Source: Nocardia sp. NBC_01329 | GTDB lineage: Bacteria; Actinomycetota; Actinomycetes; Mycobacteriales; Mycobacteriaceae | Assembly (NCBI RefSeq): GCF_035956715.1 | Contig: NZ_CP108381.1 | Location: forward strand, 992,001-1,056,000 | DNA length: 64,000 nt | Reading direction: 5' to 3' | Part shown: positions 57,412-64,000 of the stretch, one piece after another | Numbering within the stretch: the stretch's first letter is position 1 | Layout of the letters: every line of letters begins with the position of its first letter | Translations under genes and position numbers: made by a program | The notes under the pieces: model-generated | The model's database searches: none | What the model saw: the letters and a program-made list of their open reading frames with translations, nothing else | What the model was told of the DNA's origin: nothing

Positions 57412-58275
57412 ATGTCCGTGCGTACCCGCCAGCCGTTGCTTCCCGGAACTCCCACTCCGATCCGCGAGGTCCCTCGCGGTATCGAACGGCCGGAGTACGT
57501 CTGGAAGAAAACGGCGAATGAGGGCTCCGAGCCCTGGGTGCAGACCTCCGAGACCATCGAGAAGATGCGGATCGCCGGGCAGATCGCCGCCCGGGCGCTG
57601 GCCGAGGCCGGGAAGGCGGTCGCGCCGGGAGTCACCACCGACGAACTGGACCGGATCGCCCACGAGTACATGTGCGACCACGGCGCCTATCCCTCGACTC
57701 TCGGGTACAAGGGTTTTCCCAAATCGTGCTGCACCTCGCTCAACGAGGTGATCTGCCACGGTATCCCCGACAGCACGGTGGTCGCCGACGGTGACATCGT
57801 CAATATCGATGTCACCGCCTACATCCACGGTGTGCACGGCGATACCAACGCCACCTTCCTCGCCGGCGAGGTCGACGAAGAGGTGAGATTGCTGGTCGAA
57901 CGCACCGAGGAGGCGACCGCGCGTGCCATCAAGGCGGTGCGGCCGGGGCGCGCCCTCAATGTGATCGGCCGGGTCATCGAGTCCTATGCGAATCGGTTCG
58001 GTTACGGCGTCGTCCGGGATTTCACCGGGCACGGGGTCGGGCCCACCTTCCACAGCGGCCTGGTGATCCTGCACTACGACCAGCCCGCGGTCGAATCGGT
58101 CATCGAAACCGGCATGACCTTCACCATCGAACCCATGATCAATCTGGGCGGGATCGACTACGAGATCTGGGACGACGGCTGGACCGTGGTCACCAAGGAC
58201 CGTCGGTGGACGGCCCAGTTCGAGCACACGTTGGTGGTCACCGAGACCGGCGCCGAAATCCTCACCCTGCCGTGA
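57412..58275 (+). CDS. map: methionine aminopeptidase, type Ic
   Basis: Removes the initiator Met from new proteins. The 287-aa enzyme has a 45-residue N-terminal extension with a proline-rich segment ([20 protein letters not shown]), as in mycobacterial MetAP1c, and the metal ligands in [19 protein letters not shown] (Asp, Asp), [13 protein letters not shown] (His), TIEPMIN (Glu) and [10 protein letters not shown] (Glu). ATG 57412 has GGGAG just upstream; the frame is open to 57316. Its stop overlaps the cobQ start by four bases (GTGA). Confidence 0.95.
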   Translation: MSVRTRQPLLPGTPTPIREVPRGIERPEYVWKKTANEGSEPWVQTSETIEKMRIAGQIAARALAEAGKAVAPGVTTDELDRIAHEYMCDHGAYPSTLGYKGFPKSCCTSLNEVICHGIPDSTVVADGDIVNIDVTAYIHGVHGDTNATFLAGEVDEEVRLLVERTEEATARAIKAVRPGRALNVIGRVIESYANRFGYGVVRDFTGHGVGPTFHSGLVILHYDQPAVESVIETGMTFTIEPMINLGGIDYEIWDDGWTVVTKDRRWTAQFEHTLVVTETGAEILTLP

Positions 58276-59894
58276 GCAGGCCCGGAGGGGCACTGCTGGT
58301 TGCCGGGACCACCTCCGACGCCGGTAAGAGCGTGGTGGTCGCCGGGATCTGCCGGATGCTACGGCGTCGCGGGGTGCGGGTCGCGCCGTTCAAAGCGCAG
58401 AACATGTCGAACAACTCCGTGGTCACCCTGGACGGCGGAGAGATCGGCCGCGCCCAGGCACTACAAGCCCAGGCGTGCGGGCTGGAGCCGAGCGTCCGGT
58501 TCAACCCGATCCTGCTGAAACCCGGGAGCGACCGCCGATCCCAGCTGGTGGTGCGTGGACGGGTGGTGGACACGGTCGGCGCCGCCGACTATTTCACCCA
58601 TCGCACCAGGTTGCGCGAGTTGGTGTCCGCCGAATTGGCCGCGCTACGGAACGAATTCGATGTGGTGATCTGCGAGGGGGCCGGGTCGCCCGCCGAGATC
58701 AACCTGCGCGCCACCGATCTGGCGAATATGGGCCTGGCCCGGGCGGCCGGCCTACCGGTGCTGGTGGTGGGCGATATCGACCGGGGCGGGGTGCTGGCGC
58801 ATCTGTTCGGCACCCTCGCGGTGCTCGAACCCGCGGATCAGCGATTGATCGCCGGATTCGTGATCAACAAATTCCGCGGCGACGTGGGGCTGTTGCGACC
58901 CGGGCTGGACCAACTGACCGCGCTCACCGGCCGGCCGACGTTCGGGGTACTCCCCTACTGCGACGAACTGTGGATCGACGCCGAGGACTCGCTGGGCACC
59001 GTGGCCGGCGCCCCGGTGGGTCGCCCCGCTGCCCCGATCGGCAGTGAATGGCTCACCGTCGCCGCCGTCCGGCTGCCCCGGGTGTCCAACAGCACAGATG
59101 TGGAGGCTCTCGCCTGTGAGCCGGGAGTCGCGGTGCGCTGGGCCGACGATCCGTCCGGGCTGGCCGACGCCGACCTGGTGGTACTGCCCGGCAGCAAGGC
59201 CACCGTGGACGATCTGGCTTGGCTGCGACGGACAGGTATCGCCGAGGCGCTGAGCCGCCGGGCCGCCGCGGGCGGTCCGATTCTCGGTATCTGCGGTGGG
59301 TACCAGATGCTGGGCAGCCGCATCGTCGACACCGTCGAATCCGGTGCGGGAGAGGTGGCCGGGCTCGGGCTGCTCGATATGGACATCGAATTCGGCCAGG
59401 AGAAGGTCCTGCGTCGTACGACCGCCGTGGGCGCCCCCGGTGCGCCGGATGCGCCCGCCGGTACGGTAGCGGCCGGCTACGAGATCCACCACGGGCACGT
59501 CCGGCGTACAACAGAGGAACCGTGGCTGTACCTCACCGGCTGGGCGGACTCCGGCCGGGAGCGGGGCGCGTCCGGGGTTCCGGACGCGGAAGTCGCCGCG
59601 GAGGGCGGCGTCCGGGGTGCGCTCTGGGGCACCCACTTGCACGGGCTCCTGGAATCCGACGATTTCCGCCGGATCTGGCTCACCCAGGTCGCCCGGTACG
59701 CGGGCCGGACCGGGTTCACCGTGGCCCCCGGGACCCGGGTGGCGGCCGTGCGCGCCGCGCAGCTCGATCTGTTGGCCGATCTGGTCTCCGAGCATCTGGA
59801 TATCGCCGGATTGGAGCGACTGCTGGCGAATGGGGTACCGGTCGGCTTACCCAGTGTCGGCTCCACGCTCGAGGTGCTGTCGGGCGCGAGCTGA
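58272..59894 (+). CDS. cobQ: cobyric acid synthase
   Basis: Glutamine-dependent amidation of four carboxyls of adenosylcobyrinic a,c-diamide in B12 synthesis. The 540-aa protein has an N-terminal ATPase domain ([34 protein letters not shown]) and a C-terminal class I glutamine amidotransferase domain with the catalytic Cys in [14 protein letters not shown] and the later His in [16 protein letters not shown] 58272 overlaps the map stop. The rest of the pathway is not in the window; by the mycobacterial order after mqo it may lie beyond the right edge. Confidence 0.94.
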   Translation: MSRPGGALLVAGTTSDAGKSVVVAGICRMLRRRGVRVAPFKAQNMSNNSVVTLDGGEIGRAQALQAQACGLEPSVRFNPILLKPGSDRRSQLVVRGRVVDTVGAADYFTHRTRLRELVSAELAALRNEFDVVICEGAGSPAEINLRATDLANMGLARAAGLPVLVVGDIDRGGVLAHLFGTLAVLEPADQRLIAGFVINKFRGDVGLLRPGLDQLTALTGRPTFGVLPYCDELWIDAEDSLGTVAGAPVGRPAAPIGSEWLTVAAVRLPRVSNSTDVEALACEPGVAVRWADDPSGLADADLVVLPGSKATVDDLAWLRRTGIAEALSRRAAAGGPILGICGGYQMLGSRIVDTVESGAGEVAGLGLLDMDIEFGQEKVLRRTTAVGAPGAPDAPAGTVAAGYEIHHGHVRRTTEEPWLYLTGWADSGRERGASGVPDAEVAAEGGVRGALWGTHLHGLLESDDFRRIWLTQVARYAGRTGFTVAPGTRVAAVRAAQLDLLADLVSEHLDIAGLERLLANGVPVGLPSVGSTLEVLSGAS

Positions 59895-59992
59895 GCGGGA
59901 CCTGCCGCGGCCCGCGACATCGCGTCACGATCTCTGCGCTGTCGGACCCGGACGCCCCCACCGCCCGGACGGGCGGTGTAGCGTCAACCGGC

Positions 59993-60556
59993 ATGGAATC
60001 TCGGCGCATCGCGGTCGGTGACCGGGACTGGACGGTGCGGGTGGACGGGCCGGTGACCCAGCACAGCGTGCTATTGCTACCCGATTCCGGTGATCCACCG
60101 GACGTCTACGACCGGGTCTGCGCACGTCTGCACAGTTCCGATCTGCGGACCATCGTGTTCGAAACGGCGGACGGGCTCGACACCGCCGGCGTGTACGCGG
60201 CTCTCGACGAGATCGGCGTGCCCTGGGCGAACGTCGCCGGCCGGGGCACCGGGGCCAGTGTGGCCTGGCAGGTATGCGCGAAGGGTTTCGGCCGGTTCGT
60301 CAGCCTGGTGGTCGCCGACCGTGGGCATCCGGCGGTGCCCGACGGTGCCGGGCAGATACTCGATCCCGGATGCCCGGCGGTGGAACTGCCCACCACAGTG
60401 CTGGTGACCAAACAGCTGTCCCGCCCGGTCGCCGATACATCCGGGCGCCACGTCTACGGCGAGTTCCGGGTGGTCGGTATCGACGTCGACAATGTCGCCG
60501 CCGAGGCCGATCAGGAGTTCGCGACCGAGATCGTGCTGCGCACCAGCATGTGGTGA
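59993..60556 (+). CDS. alpha/beta-hydrolase-fold protein without a nucleophile
   Basis: A 187-aa protein with the shape of a short alpha/beta hydrolase: SVLLLPDSGDPPDVYDRVC resembles the oxyanion-strand region, and NVAGRGTGASVAWQVCAKGF takes the place of the nucleophile elbow. The expected GxSxG is GRGTG, with Gly instead of Ser, and I see no clear catalytic His, so it is probably not a hydrolase. A binding or regulatory role is inference. ATG 59993 starts about 100 bases after cobQ; it ends two bases before the convergent hydrolase gene. Confidence 0.72.
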   Translation: MESRRIAVGDRDWTVRVDGPVTQHSVLLLPDSGDPPDVYDRVCARLHSSDLRTIVFETADGLDTAGVYAALDEIGVPWANVAGRGTGASVAWQVCAKGFGRFVSLVVADRGHPAVPDGAGQILDPGCPAVELPTTVLVTKQLSRPVADTSGRHVYGEFRVVGIDVDNVAAEADQEFATEIVLRTSMW

Positions 60557-60557
60557 A

Positions 60558-61589
60558 TCAGGCCGGGCGGCCCGCCAGCCAATCGAGCCAGTTGTCCAGT
60601 TCCCGGAATGCCTCGGTACGAGGAGCCTCGGCCGACAGGAACACATCGTGGCGGGCGCCGTCGATCGGCACGATATTGGTGCGATCACCCAGGCACCCCG
60701 CCCACCGCTGGATCTGCGCGACATCGAGCACCGCGTCCGCGACGTCCACGGCGGGCCCGTACTCGCGCGCGAACTCGGTGAGCTTGGATCGCAAGAGCAG
60801 CGCGGGAACGCCGATGTCCAAGCCCCGGTGCAGGCGGGCCTGGCCCAGCCGGATCGCGCGCAGCCAGCCGGCCCGCACCGGGAAACCGTCACGCGGTTTC
60901 CAGTCCAGGTCGTAGTCCCATTCCCCGCTCATGCTCTGGTGCAGGCTGTCGCCGTAGGCGCTGGACTTGCCGAGCGGCAGCGCGGACTTGCCGCGGAAGC
61001 GGCCCACAGTATTGATGAGCTGGGTCCCGACCGTGCGCACATAGGCCGGGCCCTGCAGATCGAACCAGGGGCTGTTCAGGACCAGCCCGCGGATACCGGC
61101 CGCCGCGGTGCCCCCGGCGTGCTGCAACCGGTCCAGCCACAGCGAGGTCACCAGACCGCCCGTCGAATGGGCCACCACCAGTACGTTCGCCGTCGCCTCA
61201 GCGGTGATCACCCGCAGCGCCTCGTCGAGTTCGCGGTCGTAGAGCGCGAGATCGCTGATGAAGTGGGGGGTCTGGCCGGGTTGGAGTGAGCGGCCGCATT
61301 TACGCAGGTCCAGCGCATAGAATTGGTGTCCGCGGGCGGTGAAGTGTTCGGCGAGGTGCCGCTGGAAGAAATAATCGGTGAACCCGTGGATGTAGAGCAC
61401 TGCGTCGGCGGTGGCCGTGGCTTCGGCGCCGGGCAGGTGACGGACCATTGTCGCGAAGATATCGCCCTCGCCGTCCGGATCGGGCCCGAGCTCCAGAGTG
61501 CGGTATTCGTACTCGTCACCGAGGACATCCGGCTGCCATTCGGCGGCTTGTCCGAGGGCGCTGGTACCGGCCGCGGATTCGTTCGTCAC
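60558..61589 (-). CDS. alpha/beta hydrolase, monoacylglycerol-lipase/lysophospholipase-like
   Basis: A 343-aa serine hydrolase. The strand/oxyanion region is [20 protein letters not shown], the nucleophile elbow is [18 protein letters not shown] (Ser in AHSTG, with Ala for the first Gly of GxSxG) and the catalytic His is likely in [15 protein letters not shown] near the C-terminus. Substrate unknown; lipid esters are probable. GTG 61589 is preferred because GGAG lies 4-5 bases upstream; TTG 61598 is the alternative. Divergent from mqo with about 270 bases between starts. Confidence 0.88.
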   Translation of the reverse strand: MTNESAAGTSALGQAAEWQPDVLGDEYEYRTLELGPDPDGEGDIFATMVRHLPGAEATATADAVLYIHGFTDYFFQRHLAEHFTARGHQFYALDLRKCGRSLQPGQTPHFISDLALYDRELDEALRVITAEATANVLVVAHSTGGLVTSLWLDRLQHAGGTAAAGIRGLVLNSPWFDLQGPAYVRTVGTQLINTVGRFRGKSALPLGKSSAYGDSLHQSMSGEWDYDLDWKPRDGFPVRAGWLRAIRLGQARLHRGLDIGVPALLLRSKLTEFAREYGPAVDVADAVLDVAQIQRWAGCLGDRTNIVPIDGARHDVFLSAEAPRTEAFRELDNWLDWLAGRPA

Positions 61590-61862
61590 GGTCTCCAATC
61601 TAGGCGACCGCTGAGTAGCAATGGCAGGCCCGAAGGTGACGAACAGGAGGAATCTACGTCACAATCGCCGCCCTGGCTGCGGATTCCGTGCGTGTCGAGG
61701 TGCACAATTGGCAGTAGTGAACGACGGGTAACCTACATTCGGCCGAGCCCGGAGGGCTCACCGCCGCGACCCGTACACAACTGCACAATGCGCCCGTGCC
61801 CCAGCGGGCCCGCATCCCAGGGATGTGCGCCCCGCGCATCAGGACAAGGAAGTCGAACACCC

Positions 61863-63380
61863 GTGCCGAACGCTGCCCAGACTGAAAAGACCGATGTAGT
61901 CCTCATCGGTGCCGGCATCATGAGCGCCACTCTCGGCGCGCTGCTGCGTCAGCTGCAGCCGGACTGGTCGATCTCGGTGTTCGAGCGGCTGGATGCCGCC
62001 GCGGCCGAGAGCAGTGATCCATGGAACAACGCCGGTACCGGACATTCGGCGCTGTGTGAACTCAACTACAGCCCGCAGAAGCCGGACGGTTCGGTCGATA
62101 TCGGCAAGGCCGTCGATATCAACGAACGCTTCCAGGTGTCGCGCCAGTTCTGGGCCTACGCGGCGGAGAACGGCATAGTCGGCGATCCCTCCCGCTTCAT
62201 CAACCCCATCCCGCATGTCAGTTTCGTACACGGCGCCGCCGATGTGGAGTACCTGCGCAAACGGTATGAGGCGCTGTCGCGGCACCCGCTGTTCGCGGGG
62301 ATGGAGTACATCGACAGTTCCGACGAGTTCGCCCGCCGGCTGCCGCTGATGGCCCGGGGCCGCGATTTCTCCGATCCGATCGCCCTCAACTGGTCCGACG
62401 GCGGCACCGATATCGATTTCGGTTCGCTCACCAAGGAGCTGCTCGCCTATATCGGCGCCAGCGGCGGCGAGATCGGTTTCGGTATCGAGGTCCGCAACCT
62501 GTCCAAGCAGAAGGACGGCAGCTGGAAGGTCACGGTGCGCAATACCCGGACCGGCCGCACCCGCACGCTGATCAGCAAATTCGTCTTCGTCGGGGCCGGC
62601 GGCGGGGCGCTGCCGCTGCTGCAGAAGGCGGGAATCGAGGAGATCCGCGGTTTCGCGGGCTTCCCGGTCTCGGGGCAGTTCCTGCGGTGTACCAACACCG
62701 ACCTGATCGACCAGCACGGGGCCAAGGTGTACGGCAAGGCCGCGGTCGGGGCGCCGCCGATGTCGGTACCGCATCTGGACACCCGCGTCATCAAGGGCAA
62801 GCCCGGCCTGCTCTTCGGCCCCTATGCCGGTTGGACCCCCAAGTTCCTCAAGGACGGCAGCAACGCCGACCTGTTCAAATCGATCAAACCCGGCAACCTG
62901 GCCCCGATGCTCGGCGTCGGCGTCACCGAGTTGAGCCTGGTCAAATACCTGGTCACCGAGCTGATGAAATCGCAGTCCGGCCGGGTGTACACCATGGAGG
63001 AGTTCATCCCGCGTGCCGAGGGCCGGGACTGGGAACTCATCACCGCCGGGCAGCGGGTGCAGGTGATCCGCCGCAAGGGCGCCGGCGGTGTACTCGAACT
63101 GGGTACCGCCGTCATCACCGCGCAGGACGGCTCCATCGCCGGACTGCTGGGCGCATCCCCGGGCGCCTCGACCTGTGTGACGGCCATGCTCGATGTGCTG
63201 GAACGCTGCTTCCCGGCCGAGTACGAGCAGTGGACGCCCAAACTGAAGGAAATGATCCCCTCGCTGGGTATCAAACTGTCGGAGAACCAGCGCCTGTTCG
63301 CCGAGGTGTGGGACTGGACCGGTAAGGCGTTGCAGCTCAACCGTTCCGCGGCACCCACAGCGGTCGCCGCCGGGGTCTGA
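61863..63380 (+). CDS. mqo: malate:quinone oxidoreductase
   Basis: Membrane-associated FAD enzyme that oxidises malate to oxaloacetate and reduces quinone, replacing or assisting malate dehydrogenase. The 505-aa protein has the FAD motif [20 protein letters not shown], then [36 protein letters not shown] and [20 protein letters not shown], all diagnostic. GTG 61863 has AAGGAAG about 12 bases upstream; the open frame to 61323 crosses the divergent hydrolase gene. A long hairpin follows. Confidence 0.96.
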   Translation: MPNAAQTEKTDVVLIGAGIMSATLGALLRQLQPDWSISVFERLDAAAAESSDPWNNAGTGHSALCELNYSPQKPDGSVDIGKAVDINERFQVSRQFWAYAAENGIVGDPSRFINPIPHVSFVHGAADVEYLRKRYEALSRHPLFAGMEYIDSSDEFARRLPLMARGRDFSDPIALNWSDGGTDIDFGSLTKELLAYIGASGGEIGFGIEVRNLSKQKDGSWKVTVRNTRTGRTRTLISKFVFVGAGGGALPLLQKAGIEEIRGFAGFPVSGQFLRCTNTDLIDQHGAKVYGKAAVGAPPMSVPHLDTRVIKGKPGLLFGPYAGWTPKFLKDGSNADLFKSIKPGNLAPMLGVGVTELSLVKYLVTELMKSQSGRVYTMEEFIPRAEGRDWELITAGQRVQVIRRKGAGGVLELGTAVITAQDGSIAGLLGASPGASTCVTAMLDVLERCFPAEYEQWTPKLKEMIPSLGIKLSENQRLFAEVWDWTGKALQLNRSAAPTAVAAGV

Positions 63381-63393
63381 TCCGGAAGTTCGT

Positions 63394-63441
63394 CGATACG
63401 GTCCGCGGGGCGAGGAACTCCCGCGGGCCGTTGTCGTATCG
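63394..63441 (+). terminator. Terminator after mqo
   Basis: Outer stem CGATACG / CGTATCG (63394-63400, 63435-63441) and inner stem GGTCCGCGGG / CCCGCGGGCC with one G-U pair, around a 10-base loop. Begins 14 bases after the mqo stop. Confidence 0.7.
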
Positions 63442-63510
63442 GGGCCGTCACGGACCGTGCGCGCCTGGCATTCACGTGCATATCGGGCCGAGGTGTGATA
63501 GCAAGGCGCG

Positions 63511-63960
63511 ATGATGTCAACGGTCGCACTCCGCCGGTCATGGGCGCAGGATCTCGATACCCCCACCCTGTACGAGTTGCTGAAACTGCGTGTCGAAGTG
63601 TTCGTGGTGGAGCAGAAGTGCGCGTACCCGGAGTTGGACGGGCAGGATCTGCTGCCGGAGACGCGGCATCTGTGGCTCGACGACGAGGGCGAGGTCATCG
63701 CGACCCTGCGGCTGCTCGAAGAGCACGACGACGGCGTGAAATCCTTCCGTATCGGCCGGTTGTGTACCGCGGTCGAGGCACGCGGCCACGGATACACCAC
63801 CCGGCTGCTGCAGGCGGCCCTCGCCGAGACGGGTTCGCATACCGTCCGGCTCAACGCCCAGACCTACCTGATCGATCTGTACACCAAGCACGGGTTCGAG
63901 GTGGACGGCGCGGAGTTCATCGAGGACGGTGTCGCGCACGTACCCATGCGCAAGGGCTAG
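63511..63960 (+). CDS. ElaA-like GNAT family N-acetyltransferase
   Basis: A 149-aa protein of the ElaA group: LYELLKLRVEVFVVEQKCAY, PELDGQDLLPETRHLWL, RIGRLCTAVEARGHGYTTRL and YLIDLYTKHGFEVDGAEFIE, ending HVPMRK. The acetyl-CoA loop is partly degenerate (ARGHGYTT in place of the usual RGKGIG-like turn). Substrate unknown. ATG 63511 or ATG 63514 starts; both give the same domain. Follows mqo as in M. tuberculosis. Confidence 0.9.
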   Translation: MMSTVALRRSWAQDLDTPTLYELLKLRVEVFVVEQKCAYPELDGQDLLPETRHLWLDDEGEVIATLRLLEEHDDGVKSFRIGRLCTAVEARGHGYTTRLLQAALAETGSHTVRLNAQTYLIDLYTKHGFEVDGAEFIEDGVAHVPMRKG

Positions 63961-64000
63961 CCACGCGCCCATCCGCCCGTATCGGGTAGGGGAGGGCCGG

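Overview
The window is about 64 kb of GC-rich actinobacterial chromosome. Frequent GTG/TTG starts, strong GC preference at codon third positions and gene order closely matching the Mycobacterium tuberculosis smc-ftsY-amt-glnB-glnD-ffh ... rpsB-tsf-pyrH-frr-cdsA ... dxr-rip-ispG ... mqo region (recalled, not searched) point to Mycobacteriales. Nocardia-type lineage-specific genes (a DUF4254 protein, a DUF2631 protein, an XRE/DUF5753-type regulator, an LhgO homologue) favour Nocardia or a close relative. It is mostly core genome: no insertion sequence, prophage, CRISPR array, rRNA or tRNA was recognised.

Layout. 0-13.3 kb: end of a DUF1707 membrane protein, smc, a DUF2237 gene, ftsY, then the nitrogen-control operon amt-glnK-glnD preceded by GlnR-like boxes, a small unknown gene and ffh. 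SMC segregates chromosomes; FtsY and Ffh form the SRP targeting route. 13.3-18.6 kb: a secreted von Willebrand A protein, then the rpsP-khpA-rimM-trmD ribosome/tRNA maturation operon, and a GAF-LuxR regulator divergent from an acyl-CoA synthetase. 20.4-33.2 kb: tex, a membrane protein, rplS, lepB, rnhB, DUF2469, yraN, yifB, dprA, xerC, two DUF202 membrane genes, a YqeY-like gene and an M23 peptidase-like gene. 33.7-34.8 kb is a poorly coding gap.

34.8-46.6 kb: rpsB, tsf, pyrH, frr, cdsA, a LapA-like membrane protein, rlmN, lhgO, then the minus-strand pair rip-dxr and plus-strand DUF2631-ispG. dxr and ispG are two steps of the MEP isoprenoid pathway; rip is the site-2 protease of regulated intramembrane proteolysis. 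46.7-64 kb: a GNAT gene, a class B penicillin-binding lipoprotein, a small secreted protein, a nitrobindin, a zincin-like protein that lacks the catalytic Glu, an amino-acid permease, an XRE regulator, an acyl-CoA ligase, an atypical G+T-rich gap, DUF4254, a GntR regulator, map, cobQ, a hydrolase-fold protein without nucleophile, a monoacylglycerol-lipase-like hydrolase, mqo and an ElaA-like GNAT protein.

Regulation seen directly: two GlnR-type box arrays before amt and a set of strong inverted repeats (after glnK, glnD, ffh, rplS, rpsB, tsf, frr, ispG, mqo) that likely terminate or attenuate transcription. I found no convincing new multi-gene system. The most interesting leads are the two enzyme-fold proteins lacking key catalytic residues, the 19-bp perfect inverted repeat between rpsB and tsf, the M23 protein with an altered metal motif next to an overlapping secreted ORF, and the atypical 55.2-55.9 kb segment.
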